Assembly (NCBI RefSeq): GCF_016623585.1
Contig: NZ_JAEHFY010000007.1
Coordinates: 107,510 to 171,509 of the forward strand
DNA length: 64,000 bases
DNA from: Pedobacter segetis
GTDB taxonomy: Bacteria > Bacteroidota > Bacteroidia > Sphingobacteriales > Sphingobacteriaceae
Direction of reading: 5' to 3'
Shown here in pieces: positions 44,529-53,643 of the stretch (position 1 is its first letter; every line of letters starts with the position of its first letter). A program made the translations under genes and the position numbers. Under the pieces are notes generated by a model, which had not been told where the DNA came from, ran no database searches, and saw nothing but the letters and a program-made list of their open reading frames with translations.

Positions 44529-45209
44529 TTAATTAAGGCCCAAAAATTCCCTCATCCTTAAAAATTCAGATTGTAAAGTTGCTTTAAAATGAAGAGTTTG
44601 ATGGGTTATGGGATGCTCAAACTCTAATCTGGAAGCATGTAAAAGCATGGTATCCATTTTCCAATTTTCTTTAAATAGCTTGTTTTGTTTGTTGCAGCCA
44701 TGGGGTCTATCGCCAATTATCGGGTGGTTGATATGGGCAAAATGCTTTCTTAATTGATGCATTCTTCCCGTCTCTGGTGCTGCCTCTACCAAAGAATACC
44801 TAGATGAAGCGTGATTTCCAAAAGCAACGTCAATCTCTGCTCTCTTTAAAGTCTTAAATCTGGTAAAAGCTTCTTGCATTGTCCCGTTTTCTTTCCTTAA
44901 CGGATAATCGATTTCCATTTCATCGGGTGTAAAACCCCTTACGATCGCTAAATATTTCTTTTTTATCTTATTATCCCTAAACAAAGCCTGCAGCAACGCA
45001 TTGGTTTCCTTATTCAATGAAAATAAAAGCAAGCCCCCTGTTTTTCTATCTAAACGATGGGCAGGCCATACGTTTTGACCAATTTGGTCTCTCAACAATT
45101 GAAGCGCAAATTCTTCTGCATCTCTTGCAATGGGCGATTGATGAACCAATAAGCCATGCGGTTTATTGATCGCGACCAAGTTTTCATCCTGAAATATGAT
45201 TTCTAACAT
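44529..45209 (-). CDS. RluA-family pseudouridine synthase (TruC-like)
   Basis: A 226-residue single-domain pseudouridine synthase. The catalytic HRLDRKTGGLLLFS has D54. Further motifs are KKKYLAIVRGF and VEAAPETGRMHQLRKHF and HPIIGDRPHG, where the last block and lack of S4 domain fit TruC, which modifies tRNA position 65. Substrate remains inferred. Confidence 0.87.
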   Translation of the reverse strand: MLEIIFQDENLVAINKPHGLLVHQSPIARDAEEFALQLLRDQIGQNVWPAHRLDRKTGGLLLFSLNKETNALLQALFRDNKIKKKYLAIVRGFTPDEMEIDYPLRKENGTMQEAFTRFKTLKRAEIDVAFGNHASSRYSLVEAAPETGRMHQLRKHFAHINHPIIGDRPHGCNKQNKLFKENWKMDTMLLHASRLEFEHPITHQTLHFKATLQSEFLRMREFLGLN

Positions 45210-45351
45210 TAATTTGCAACGATAGGTAATTAAAGATAATGACTGTTGTTTTGCGAATTGATAATCAGCGGCTTTGTTTAAACGATATAGGTGCCCATGT
45301 TGATTATTTTATATCTGTTTATGGGCTTTACAATAATTAGAAATCAATCTT

Positions 45352-46365
45352 TTAGATAACATTTACTTCTCTTTCTAGATCAACATCAAATTTTGCTTTA
45401 ACAGAGTTGATAATCGATTGTGATAAATCATAAACTTCGCCTCCGGTTGCGTTACCGTGGTTAACCAAAACCAAGGCTTGGTTTTTCCAAGTCCCGGTAT
45501 TCCCAATTACTTTTCCTTTCCAACCGCATTGTTCTATTAACCAACCTGCGGCTAATTTAATGCCGCTATCAGTGATGTAATGTACAACATCCGGAAACTT
45601 TTTATGAAGCAGATCAAACTCATCTTTTTTTAAGATTGGATTTTTGAAGAAAGAACCTGCATTGCCTATAGTAGAAGGGTCTGGTAATTTTGATACCCTA
45701 ATTGCAGAAACAACCCTTGAAACATCTTTGATATTTGGTTGATAGATCTCTCTTTTTTTCAATTCATCTTCAATAGCCCCGTAAGAAACATTAAGATAGG
45801 CATGGATAGAAAGTTTAAATTTTACAGATGTAATAATATATTTACCTTTTAGATCTTGTTTAAAAATACTTTCTCTGTACCCAAAACAACAATCTTTTTT
45901 TAGAAAAACCTTAAAACTGCCAGTTTTGATTTCAAAAGCTTCGCAACTATCAAAAACATCTTTTAACTCTACGCCGTAAGCCCCAATGTTTTGTACCGGA
46001 GAAGCACCAACAGAGCCAGGGATCAAACTTAAGTTTTCTATCCCTGCAAAACCCCAATCTACGCAGTAATTAACCAAACCGTTCCAAGCCTCGCCTGCAC
46101 CGCTCTCTACAATTACTTCCTCGTGGTTGATACGATGTTCGATCCCTCTAATGTTTACCTTGATAACCAATCCATCAAAATTTTTGGTAAATAGCATATT
46201 ACTGCCGCCGCCTAAGATTAATCGGTTTGTATGATGCCACTTAGCATCAGCGAAAAGCTCTGTTAATTCTTCTTTATGATTGATTTCGACAAAAAATCTA
46301 GCATAGGCCTCTATGCCAAAAGTATTGAAGTTTTTTAAAGAAACGTTTTCATGGATCTGTAGCAT
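45352..46365 (-). CDS. murB: UDP-N-acetylenolpyruvoylglucosamine reductase
   Basis: MurB reduces the enolpyruvyl group to lactyl in UDP-MurNAc synthesis, with FAD. The 337-residue protein has the FAD domain RLILGGGSNMLFTKNFDG, GAGEAWNGLVNYCVDWGFAGIENLSLIPGSVGASPVQNIGAYG with the SAM-like and catalytic residues, GNAGSFFKNP with the active Ser, and a final Glu in the C-domain (LEREVNVI). The type I layout of E. coli MurB applies. It stands apart from the mur cluster. Confidence 0.95.
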   Translation of the reverse strand: MLQIHENVSLKNFNTFGIEAYARFFVEINHKEELTELFADAKWHHTNRLILGGGSNMLFTKNFDGLVIKVNIRGIEHRINHEEVIVESGAGEAWNGLVNYCVDWGFAGIENLSLIPGSVGASPVQNIGAYGVELKDVFDSCEAFEIKTGSFKVFLKKDCCFGYRESIFKQDLKGKYIITSVKFKLSIHAYLNVSYGAIEDELKKREIYQPNIKDVSRVVSAIRVSKLPDPSTIGNAGSFFKNPILKKDEFDLLHKKFPDVVHYITDSGIKLAAGWLIEQCGWKGKVIGNTGTWKNQALVLVNHGNATGGEVYDLSQSIINSVKAKFDVDLEREVNVI

Positions 46366-46392
46366 GAGTGGTTAATGGTTAAATTATAAAAC

Positions 46393-46455
46393 TTTGAACG
46401 ATAGCATAATTTAGCTAGTGTGCAAATTGATGAATTTTGAATGATAGCATAATTT
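46393..46455. repeat. 20-bp direct repeats upstream of murB
   Basis: TTTGAACGATAGCATAATTT (46393-46412) and TTTGAATGATAGCATAATTT (46436-46455) differ at one base and lie 43 bp apart between crtZ and murB. No role is evident. Confidence 0.5.
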
Positions 46456-46490
46456 GCGAATTTTTAACCAACCAATTAATTTATAGTCAG

Positions 46491-46928
46491 TTACTTAAAA
46501 TATTTCTTACTTGCCACCAACAATCCAAACTCTTCAGAATCTTCTTTTTTTGTTGATTTATGATGTATTTTATGTGCCCGTCTTATCCCTTTTAAATATT
46601 TATTGTTGGATCTAAAAGCCTTTAACCGGTTATGGATAAACCAATCGTGAAAAATAAAATAAATGATTCCATAAATTGAAATCCCTGCGCCTACCCAAAA
46701 TTTGTAGTTCAAATCTTTATGGCCGATCCATAATAAGCATAAAGCCAAAACCCCAAAACCAAGACTGAATATATCGTTCCATTCAAAAAAGCCATGCCTT
46801 TGTTGATGATGTGTTTTATGGATAAACCAAAGCGGGCCATGGAACAGGTATTTGTGCATTGCCCATGATAGCAATTCCATTACTATAATGGTTGCCAGAA
46901 CGATAGCTATATTAATGAGGATTTGCAT
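46491..46928 (-). CDS. crtZ: Beta-carotene hydroxylase-like (fatty acid hydroxylase fold)
   Basis: A 145-residue membrane di-iron enzyme with three or four helices. The histidine set is complete: HKYLFH (HX4H), HKTHHQQRH, FHDWFIHNR and AHKIHHKSTKK. CrtZ introduces 3-hydroxyl groups into beta-carotene to give zeaxanthin, the yellow pigment of many flavobacteria and Sphingobacteriaceae. No other crt gene is adjacent; the substrate is inferred from the family. Confidence 0.9.
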   Translation of the reverse strand: MQILINIAIVLATIIVMELLSWAMHKYLFHGPLWFIHKTHHQQRHGFFEWNDIFSLGFGVLALCLLWIGHKDLNYKFWVGAGISIYGIIYFIFHDWFIHNRLKAFRSNNKYLKGIRRAHKIHHKSTKKEDSEEFGLLVASKKYFK

Positions 46929-46943
46929 GGTTGATTAGTAGAG

Positions 46944-46984
46944 GGTCTATAGTCTAATGGTAAATAAACTATAGACAATAGACC
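46944..46984. repeat. Inverted repeat between crtZ and lpdA
   Basis: GTCTATAGT (46945-46953) pairs with ACTATAGAC (46968-46976), and GGTCTAT at 46944 also pairs with ATAGACC at 46978. A weak hairpin of TCTATAG-type repeats; it may be a minor terminator. Confidence 0.4.
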
Positions 46985-46985
46985 A

Positions 46986-48389
46986 CTAAATATGTATCGC
47001 CCTATTATCGGTTGCCGCTAGTGCTGCTTCTTTAAAGGCCTCGGTAAAAGTTGGGTGTGCGTGGCTAATTCTACCAATGTCTTCTGCGCTTGCCCTAAAT
47101 TCCATGGCAACAACGGCTTCGGCAATCATATCGGCACAACGGGGGCCGATCATGTGAACGCCCAAAATCTCATCCGTTTCTGCATCTGCTAAAACTTTTA
47201 CCAAACCATCGGTATCCATACTTGCCCTTGCCCTTCCGCTGGCTTTAAATGGGAAAGTACCGGTTTTGTATTTGCTTCCTTTTTCTTTCAGCTGTTCTTC
47301 GGTATAACCAACAGAAGCAACCTCTGGCCAGGTGTAAACCACACCTGGAATTAAGTTATAATTGATATGTGGTTTTTGCCCTGCAATGGTTTCTGCAACA
47401 AAAGTTCCTTCTTCTTCTGCCTTGTGGGCCAACATAGCACCCTTAATCACATCGCCTATGGCATAAATACCTTTTACAGAGGTTTCTAAATGTTCATTAA
47501 CCGGTATTTTTTTACCGCGTTCTTCAAGCGTGATACCAATATTTTCTAAACCTAATCCTTCAGAATAAGCAGTTCTACCAACGGCAACCAAACAATAATC
47601 TCCTTCTAAAACTACTTTTTCGCCCTTTGGTGAATCTACAGTAACCGTAACTTTTTTGCCTTTAACCGTAGCACCGGTAACTTTGTGGCTCAGTAAAAAT
47701 TTCATCCCTAGTTTGGTCAAAGATTTTTGAAGTTCTTTACCCAAAGTTTTGTCCATTGTTGGGATAATGGCATCCATAAACTCCACAACGGTAACTTCTG
47801 CTCCCAAACGGGCATAAACAGAACCTAACTCTAAACCAATAACACCACCACCAATTAAAATCAAGTGTTTTGGCACTTCAGTAAGGTTTAAGGCTTCGGT
47901 AGAAGTGATGATCCTTTTGCCATCGGTTTTTAAAAATGGTAATTCGGTGGGTTTGCTCCCAGTTGCTATAATTATATTTTTGGCGGTAATTTCTTGTTCG
48001 CCACCTTTTGTTGAGGCAATTTTAATGGTGTTTTTATCTTTGAAAGAACCCAATCCTTCAAAAGTATCTATCTTATTTTTCTTCATCAAAAAAGTAATTC
48101 CGCCAGTAGTTTGATCTACCACTTCATTTTTTCTTTTGATCATTTGTTTGATGTTTACTTTTACCTCTTTTACATCTATACCATGTTCTGTAAAAGTATG
48201 GGTAGCATTATGGTAATGCTCTGAAGAATCTAAAAGTGCCTTGGATGGGATACAGCCCACATTTAAACAGGTACCACCAAAAGTGGTGTATTTCTCTATA
48301 ATTGCGGTTTTTAAACCTAGCTGAGCGCATCTAATAGCGGCCACATAACCACCAGGGCCAGAACCTATCACGATAACATCGTATTGCAT
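46986..48389 (-). CDS. lpdA: Dihydrolipoyl dehydrogenase
   Basis: LpdA reoxidises dihydrolipoamide in pyruvate and 2-oxoglutarate dehydrogenase. The 467-residue flavoprotein has the FAD site VIGSGPGGYVAAIRCA, the redox disulfide GGTCLNVGCIPSKALL, the NAD site LIGGGVIGLELGSVYARLG, and the catalytic His-Glu in HAHPTFTEAFKEAAL. The first bases overlap nothing. The E1 and E2 genes are not in the window. Confidence 0.97.
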   Translation of the reverse strand: MQYDVIVIGSGPGGYVAAIRCAQLGLKTAIIEKYTTFGGTCLNVGCIPSKALLDSSEHYHNATHTFTEHGIDVKEVKVNIKQMIKRKNEVVDQTTGGITFLMKKNKIDTFEGLGSFKDKNTIKIASTKGGEQEITAKNIIIATGSKPTELPFLKTDGKRIITSTEALNLTEVPKHLILIGGGVIGLELGSVYARLGAEVTVVEFMDAIIPTMDKTLGKELQKSLTKLGMKFLLSHKVTGATVKGKKVTVTVDSPKGEKVVLEGDYCLVAVGRTAYSEGLGLENIGITLEERGKKIPVNEHLETSVKGIYAIGDVIKGAMLAHKAEEEGTFVAETIAGQKPHINYNLIPGVVYTWPEVASVGYTEEQLKEKGSKYKTGTFPFKASGRARASMDTDGLVKVLADAETDEILGVHMIGPRCADMIAEAVVAMEFRASAEDIGRISHAHPTFTEAFKEAALAATDNRAIHI

Positions 48390-48551
48390 TTTCTTAGTTT
48401 TTTGTTTGCGCTAAATTAAGGAAAAATTTAGGCTATAGAAGTTTGGTTTTAATTTAATTGATATAATTTTGGATGTTAATGATAATGGCGATTTTTACCG
48501 CACCGTAAATATGGAGCTAATTTGACATTAGGTTAATAGGGTAATGTGCAT

Positions 48552-48593
48552 AAAAAAAGCTCAAATGTTTTTAAAACATATTGAGCCTTTTTT
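48552..48593 (-). terminator. Terminator downstream of the 48618 gene
   Basis: On the minus strand AAGGCTCAATATGTTTT pairs with AAACATTTGAGCTTTTTTT, ending in Ts; it lies 24 bp after the end of the hypothetical membrane gene. The pattern is nearly symmetric, so it could also act on the plus strand. Confidence 0.75.
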
Positions 48594-48617
48594 AGATCAA
48601 CCAAAACTATTTTAACT

Positions 48618-49091
48618 CTATGCGCTTTTTAATAAAGAAACTTTATTATCCCTAATCTGTGGGATGTGGTTTCTTAAAAATTCTTTCAATTCCCATCTTT
48701 TTTTCTCATCGGCTATTTTATTAAGCTTTAAAACAACTTTTTCTTCTTCTTTGGTACTAAAAATAATTTCAGAAAAACGGGTTTCAAAATAATCTAGCTT
48801 GGTAAATTTTAAGCAGACTGTTTCGCTTTGCATCTGCTGCTTAAACCATATCTCATCATGGTTAATATAGATGTAATTTTGTTCTTGTTCTTTGTAAAGT
48901 TTAAAAATACTGATAGCCGCAACCAAAGAACACATAGATAAAATGAGATAAGAGCTTAATTCTGTAATGATTAGAGAGAAATTGAGGATGAGGGAAATCC
49001 CTGCCAAAACGGTTGCGGATAGTAAAACAGCATACCAACCATTTTTTGAAAACAGGCATTTATCACAATTAATGTAAATACTTTTTTCCAT
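48618..49091 (-). CDS. Two-helix membrane protein of unknown function
   Basis: A 157-residue protein. An N-terminal CDKCLFSKNG contains a CxxC, two membrane segments follow (about 20-62), then a cytoplasmic part with strands (YIYINHDEIWFKQQM, CLKFTKLDYFETRFSEIIF) that resemble a PH-like fold, ending in a helix. I do not recognise a named family. It stands alone, and a terminator follows. Confidence 0.6.
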   Translation of the reverse strand: MEKSIYINCDKCLFSKNGWYAVLLSATVLAGISLILNFSLIITELSSYLILSMCSLVAAISIFKLYKEQEQNYIYINHDEIWFKQQMQSETVCLKFTKLDYFETRFSEIIFSTKEEEKVVLKLNKIADEKKRWELKEFLRNHIPQIRDNKVSLLKSA

Positions 49092-49242
49092 TTTTTACAG
49101 TTTAAAATTTTGTGGTTATCTCTTTCTACTTAAAATTAAATAAAAGGTTACATAATTATTCTTAATGGAAATAGGTAAAGTATTGAAGAATAAAAAGATG
49201 AGAAAATCAATCTAATTTTTTTTGTAGAATCTAAGCTAGCAA

Positions 49243-49701
49243 TTAACTCAAAAGATAATCGGGCAGCTCTTCCAAAAATCTATAAGATTGTTTTTTGTAA
49301 TCCATCAAACAGCAATAATGATTTATTCCATTGCTTACCATTAAATAATCTACCCTGTGGATCATGTTATAACTTGCGGCCTGATCAAATACTTTTTGAT
49401 CTATTTTAACACTTGTAGCTTTGCATTCTACCAATACGTTAGGCTTGCCCTCTTTATCAAAAATTAAAATATCGGTTCTTTTTTGCAGTTTGTTAAGTTT
49501 TAGACCACCTTCTAATTTTATCAATGTTTTTGGGTATTTTTTCTCATTGATCAAATATTGAACAAAATGCTGTCTAACCCATTCTTCTGGCGTTAGCAAC
49601 AAATCTTTTTTCCTTAGCTCATCAAAAATAAAGATAGAGCCATTTTTTTGGGAAAGCTTAAATGGATAATGCGGTAAGTTTAAAGGAACAGGTTTAAACA
49701 T
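49243..49701 (-). CDS. HsdR N-terminal (PD-(D/E)xK) domain protein
   Basis: A 152-residue protein equivalent to the N-terminal nuclease-like domain of type I restriction subunits, without helicase. The motif set is EGGLKLNKLQKRTDILIFDKEGKPNVLVECKATSVKI, i.e. D and E-x-K with Lys. Such short proteins are widespread in Bacteroidota next to holA, as here, and are not part of a restriction system. Divergent from holA with 70 bp between. Role unknown. Confidence 0.85.
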   Translation of the reverse strand: MFKPVPLNLPHYPFKLSQKNGSIFIFDELRKKDLLLTPEEWVRQHFVQYLINEKKYPKTLIKLEGGLKLNKLQKRTDILIFDKEGKPNVLVECKATSVKIDQKVFDQAASYNMIHRVDYLMVSNGINHYCCLMDYKKQSYRFLEELPDYLLS

Positions 49702-49771
49702 TTTGCTAAATTAAGCTTGAATTTTCAACATTCTAATATTTGAGAACTAATATTTTTAATTTCGCAAAACC

Positions 49772-50776
49772 ATGACGGCAACAGAAATCATCAAAGACAT
49801 TAAAGCCAAAAAGCTAAAACCCATTTATCTGTTGCATGGCGATGAAAGTTTTTATATAGATCTAATTAGCGATGCCATTGAAGAAAACTTGCTTTCTGAA
49901 GCAGAAAGAGGGTTTAACCAAACCATTCTTTACGGCAAAGATGCTGATGCGATGACGGTTTTAAACGCCGCCAAACGTTACCCCATGATGAGCGATTATC
50001 AATTGGTAATGGTTAAAGAAGCCCAAGATTTAAAACTAGACAAAGCTGCCGAGCAATTTCAGGCTTATTGTGAAAACCCTTTAAAAAGTACCATTTTAGT
50101 GCTTTGCCATAAATACGGTAAGTTTGATAAACGTAAAAAGGTTTTTAAAGTAATAGAAAAAAACGGGTTGGTTTTTGAATCTGCTAGTATTTACGATAAT
50201 AAGGTCCCGGCTTGGATAGAAGATTTTATTACATCTAGAGGCCATCATATTAATCACAACGCCTCGGCATTGTTGGGAGAATATTTAGGTAACGATTTAA
50301 GTAAGGTTGCTAACGAACTAGAAAAATTGATGTTAAATGTACCTAAGGGGCAAGAGATAGGTACAAAGGAAGTTCAGGATAATATTGGGATCAGTAAAGA
50401 ATACAACGTTTTTGAGTTGCAAAATGCGCTAACCAGAAAAGATGTGTTTAAGGCAAACCAAATAGTGAATTATTTTGAGGCCAATCAAAAGGCAAATCCC
50501 ATGGTTTTGGTTATGGGGAATTTAGCGGGATATTTTACCAAGATTTTAAAATATCATTATGTAAAAGATAAATCGCAAGCCGCAAGAGAAATTGGTGTAA
50601 ACCCCTATTTTTTAAAAGATTATGAATTGGCAGCGAAAAACTATCCCTTAGGGAAAACATTTGAAGTGGTTTCACTTTTAAGAGAGTATGATCTAAAATC
50701 TAAGGGCGTTGATAGCACCGGAAATACAGAAGCTGGCGATCTGATGAAAGAATTAGTTTATAAGATTATTCATTAG
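49772..50776 (+). CDS. holA: DNA polymerase III delta subunit
   Basis: HolA is the clamp-loader delta subunit. The 334-residue protein has IYLLHGDESFYIDLISDAI at the N-terminus, the sensor-like ILVLCHKYGKFDKRKK, EYLGNDLSKVANELEKLML and FELQNALTRKDV in the C-domain, matching HolA of Bacteroidota. Divergent from the HsdR-like gene. Confidence 0.92.
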   Translation: MTATEIIKDIKAKKLKPIYLLHGDESFYIDLISDAIEENLLSEAERGFNQTILYGKDADAMTVLNAAKRYPMMSDYQLVMVKEAQDLKLDKAAEQFQAYCENPLKSTILVLCHKYGKFDKRKKVFKVIEKNGLVFESASIYDNKVPAWIEDFITSRGHHINHNASALLGEYLGNDLSKVANELEKLMLNVPKGQEIGTKEVQDNIGISKEYNVFELQNALTRKDVFKANQIVNYFEANQKANPMVLVMGNLAGYFTKILKYHYVKDKSQAAREIGVNPYFLKDYELAAKNYPLGKTFEVVSLLREYDLKSKGVDSTGNTEAGDLMKELVYKIIH

Positions 50777-50987
50777 TTTTTGAGTTTAAAGTAGAAAGTT
50801 AAAAGTAGTAAGTTTAAAGTGCAATATCTGCGGGTTAGATACTCTTTTTTTAGTAATTGATTGCTTCATTTTTATTTTATGATAGAATAAATTTAAAAAT
50901 CAAATTACAAAGGGATATCACTTTGGTTATCCAAAAAAATCAGCATTTAATCATATCGATAAATCCAATCCTTCAAAATTAAATAAA

Positions 50988-51392
50988 ATGCAATATTTCC
51001 TCGTAAAATCAGAACCCTTTAAATACAGTTGGGACCAGTTTAATAAAGACAAACGTACTTTTTGGGACGGAGTAAGAAATTATCAGGCTCGCAATAACCT
51101 AAAAGAAATGAAAGAAGGCGATCTGGTGCTCTTTTATCATAGTAATGAGGGTAAGGATGTGGTGGGGATAGCAAAAGTGGTCAAAGAATTTTACCAAGAT
51201 CCAACAACAGAAGATAAAAACTGGGTAGTGGTAGATCTGGAGCCGGTGCAATCATTAAAAAAACCGGTTACTTTGGCTACTATTAAGGCAGATGAACGCC
51301 TAAAAGATGTTTCTTTGGTAAAACAAGGCAGGCTTTCTGTTATGCAATTAAAAGCAGAAGAATTTGATAGGATCGTAGAATTGGGTTCTTAA
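50988..51392 (+). CDS. EVE-domain protein
   Basis: A 134-residue single EVE (PUA-like) domain: YFLVKSEPFKYSWDQF, FWDGVRNYQARNNLKEMKEGDLVLFYHS and VVGIAKVVKEFY. EVE proteins bind modified nucleobases in DNA or RNA. The lipocalin-like lipoprotein gene begins three bases after its stop. No restriction genes are adjacent. Confidence 0.92.
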   Translation: MQYFLVKSEPFKYSWDQFNKDKRTFWDGVRNYQARNNLKEMKEGDLVLFYHSNEGKDVVGIAKVVKEFYQDPTTEDKNWVVVDLEPVQSLKKPVTLATIKADERLKDVSLVKQGRLSVMQLKAEEFDRIVELGS

Positions 51393-51395
51393 AAA

Positions 51396-51788
51396 ATGAA
51401 AAAACCGCTATTTTATCTTTTGATTTGTTTTGGTTTTTTAGCTTGCAACCATCCAGATTATAAAACTAAATTGATTGGAAAATGGAATTACGTATCTTAC
51501 GAATACGCAAATAAATCTTTAGATAAACCATTGGCAGATATTACATTACAAAAGCCATCTATAGTTTTTTATCAAAACGGAAATGCCGAGATATTTTCTA
51601 GCGGTAAGGTTTTATCTAAAGGTACTTACTATTTAGAGGATAAAATAATCAGGTATGAGGAAGTTTTGCCAAACGGGCAGAAAAGAAAAATCCCATTTTT
51701 GATAAATGAGTTAAATGATAACGAACTGGTTTTCCAAACGATGGATTCGGAAACACTTATCATAACCGCCAAAAAAGAAAAATTTTAA
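51396..51788 (+). CDS. Lipocalin-like lipoprotein
   Basis: A 130-residue lipoprotein with a lipobox ending at GFLAC (Cys17). The mature part has LIGKWNYVSYEYANKS, the G-x-W start of a lipocalin-like barrel, VFYQNGNAEIFSSGKVLSKGTYYL and VFQTMDSETLIITAKK. It lies three bases after the EVE gene. Overlaps the end of a convergent gene by four bases. Ligand unknown. Confidence 0.8.
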   Translation: MKKPLFYLLICFGFLACNHPDYKTKLIGKWNYVSYEYANKSLDKPLADITLQKPSIVFYQNGNAEIFSSGKVLSKGTYYLEDKIIRYEEVLPNGQKRKIPFLINELNDNELVFQTMDSETLIITAKKEKF

Positions 51789-52387
51789 GCTTCGTCTTTA
51801 AACTGATTGTTCAAACGCTCTAGATCGTCGATCATCTCTGTAAACTTTTTCTCTTCTTTGTTGATATAGATTTTCATCAAATAAAGATAACAAACGGCAA
51901 ACCAAGCAATAGTTGCCCCAACAACCCCGATCATTAACCAAACGTTTAGGGTGTAAAAAAACTCTATAAAATAAATACTGATGCCCAAACCCAAGAATAA
52001 AGTATAGATTTTGTAGTTCCTGGTATGTTGTATATACCTAGATTTCCTAAACTTTTGTATAAATTGGATATGGTCTTTGGGTTTATCAAATAAGGTGTTG
52101 CTATCGGCAATATTTTTTAGGTTGATTATCTGCACAACAATAAAATAAATGCTGCAAGCCGCAACCATAATTAAGCCTAGGTAAGAAGTCCAAAAGTCGA
52201 AACTAAACGTAAACCATAAATAAACCACTATTAAAAAGGCGGGCAACATCAACAAAATCTCTTTCCAAAATTTTAGGCTCAGTTTCTCCCTGCTCTTTTT
52301 ATATTGATCAATTATTTTTTGATGATCTACCTGTGGAGCGGTTTTTTGCTCGTTCCAAATGCCAACTAATGAATCAAAGTCTTTCAT
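51785..52387 (-). CDS. Four-helix membrane protein, partner of the ECF sigma gene
   Basis: A 200-residue protein with an N-terminal cytoplasmic part (MKDFDSLVGIWNEQKTAPQVD) and four membrane segments (about 43-66, 70-92, 125-148, 150-172), ending in a charged tail. It overlaps the preceding ECF sigma gene by 14 bp. The arrangement is typical for a regulator of the sigma factor, though it has no zinc anti-sigma motif. Function inferred only from context. Confidence 0.75.
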   Translation of the reverse strand: MKDFDSLVGIWNEQKTAPQVDHQKIIDQYKKSREKLSLKFWKEILLMLPAFLIVVYLWFTFSFDFWTSYLGLIMVAACSIYFIVVQIINLKNIADSNTLFDKPKDHIQFIQKFRKSRYIQHTRNYKIYTLFLGLGISIYFIEFFYTLNVWLMIGVVGATIAWFAVCYLYLMKIYINKEEKKFTEMIDDLERLNNQFKDEA

Positions 52388-52877
52388 GCTGATTGTATAA
52401 TTCGGTTAGCTTATGTTTAATCCTGTGTATTTTAACCCTCAAATTCCCTTCCGAAATACCAGAAATCTCGGCAATTTCTGGATATGGAACCTCATCCATT
52501 ACCAATGTAATAATGATACGCTCATTTTCCTCTAATCTAGAAATACACTCATAAAGTGTTTTAACCTGTTCTTGTTTTTCCTTATCTTCTAATTCTTCTT
52601 CTCTGTTCTCGATGATATTTGGGGTAAGTTCGTCTTTTGCTTGTCGTTTTTCTTTTTTGAGATAGGTTAAGCAGGTGTTTACGGCAATCCTGTAGATCCA
52701 GGTAGAGATCATAGATTGGTTTCTGAACTTATCTAAATTTTGCCAAACCTTTAAAAAAGTTTCTTGTAGAAGATCGTTGGCACTATCACTATCCCCGGTA
52801 TAACCAAAGCATAAATGGTAAATCTTTTTAGAATTAGCATCAAAAATTTCTTTAAAAGCCTGCTCTTGATTGGGCAT
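52374..52877 (-). CDS. ECF RNA polymerase sigma factor
   Basis: A 167-residue extracytoplasmic-function sigma factor. Region 2 is seen in GDSDSANDLLQETFLKVWQNLDKFRNQSMISTWIYRIAVNTCLTYLK, and region 4 in LEENERIIITLVMDEVPYPEIAEISGISEGNLRVKIHRIKHKL. It responds to envelope or surface signals in many Bacteroidota and is co-transcribed with the membrane gene that overlaps it. Confidence 0.92.
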   Translation of the reverse strand: MPNQEQAFKEIFDANSKKIYHLCFGYTGDSDSANDLLQETFLKVWQNLDKFRNQSMISTWIYRIAVNTCLTYLKKEKRQAKDELTPNIIENREEELEDKEKQEQVKTLYECISRLEENERIIITLVMDEVPYPEIAEISGISEGNLRVKIHRIKHKLTELYNQHERL

Positions 52878-53060
52878 TAATGTTTCTTTTTTTTGGTTTA
52901 GATAGGAGGATAATTCATTTGTTACAATAATAAATCAAAATACTTCAGTTTAAATATTTAACTTTTTACTACCAATCATTAAGAATCATTTTAACTTTTT
53001 AGACTATTCAATAATAAAAGACTAATGAACCACTGCCTAATGAACTATTTTAACTTTAAA

Positions 53061-53579
53061 CTATTCAATCTCTACTAGCCTAAAAGATTTTCTCTTGCTC
53101 TTTAACAGATCTATCAAAGAATCAAATTGTTGCTGATAATCAAATTGTAAGTCTTCGTTTAGTTTTGGTAAAATCCTTTTAGCTCTCTTCAACTGTCTAA
53201 AAAGCAATAAAATTAAAGATTGTTGGGTAACCGTAACAATAGGGTGCTTGATAAATTCATCACAAAAACATAGTATAATATCGCATTCTTTATCTTTTTC
53301 GCCAATATATTTGATGTGCTTGTTCATAATCCTGATCAGTTTTCTCAACTGTTTGTTCACATAATAAATACTAGGGTGTAAATCATCAAATTCATTGATT
53401 ATCAATTGCTTAATATCTTCTACATAAACTTCTTTTTTATCTTGATAAAACAATAAATAATGCAATAATTCTTTGTTTTCCGTTTTATATTTGGCCAATC
53501 GGAGACATATTTCTTTAACCTCCTGTATCTCTAAATGATTAAGTTCTTTTTTAAGTTCTGCTAATTTTGGGCTATCCAT
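53061..53579 (-). CDS. Conserved helical protein of unknown function
   Basis: A 172-residue soluble, mainly helical protein (LAELKKELNHLEIQEVKEICLRLAKY and DDLHPSIYYVNKQLRKLIRIMNKHIKYI), with no signal peptide or known motif. Divergent from the dicarboxylate symporter gene, 64 bp away. I do not recognise a named family. Real by length, codon pattern and position. Confidence 0.6.
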   Translation of the reverse strand: MDSPKLAELKKELNHLEIQEVKEICLRLAKYKTENKELLHYLLFYQDKKEVYVEDIKQLIINEFDDLHPSIYYVNKQLRKLIRIMNKHIKYIGEKDKECDIILCFCDEFIKHPIVTVTQQSLILLLFRQLKRAKRILPKLNEDLQFDYQQQFDSLIDLLKSKRKSFRLVEIE

Positions 53580-53589
53580 TTGCTTATCG

Positions 53590-53620
53590 TTTGCTCACTT
53601 CGGCAAATTAGTTACTTTTG
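53590..53620 (+). promoter_or_regulatory. Promoter TTTG-N19-TACTTTTG of the symporter gene
   Basis: TTTG at 53590-53593, exactly 19 bases, then TACTTTTG at 53613-53620 match the Bacteroidota promoter consensus. The ATG is 23 bases downstream. Confidence 0.8.
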
Positions 53621-53643
53621 TTAAATTCCCAAACTACATTTGA

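Noticed and set aside
46944..46984. tRNA-like folded segment (AGTCTAATGGTAAAT resembles a D-loop)
   Set aside because: It is only about 40 bases, lacks anticodon and T arms and a CCA or acceptor stem; best read as a simple inverted repeat.
49243..49701. Part of a type I restriction system
   Set aside because: No helicase, specificity or methylase subunits are near; the gene is complete as a short domain protein.
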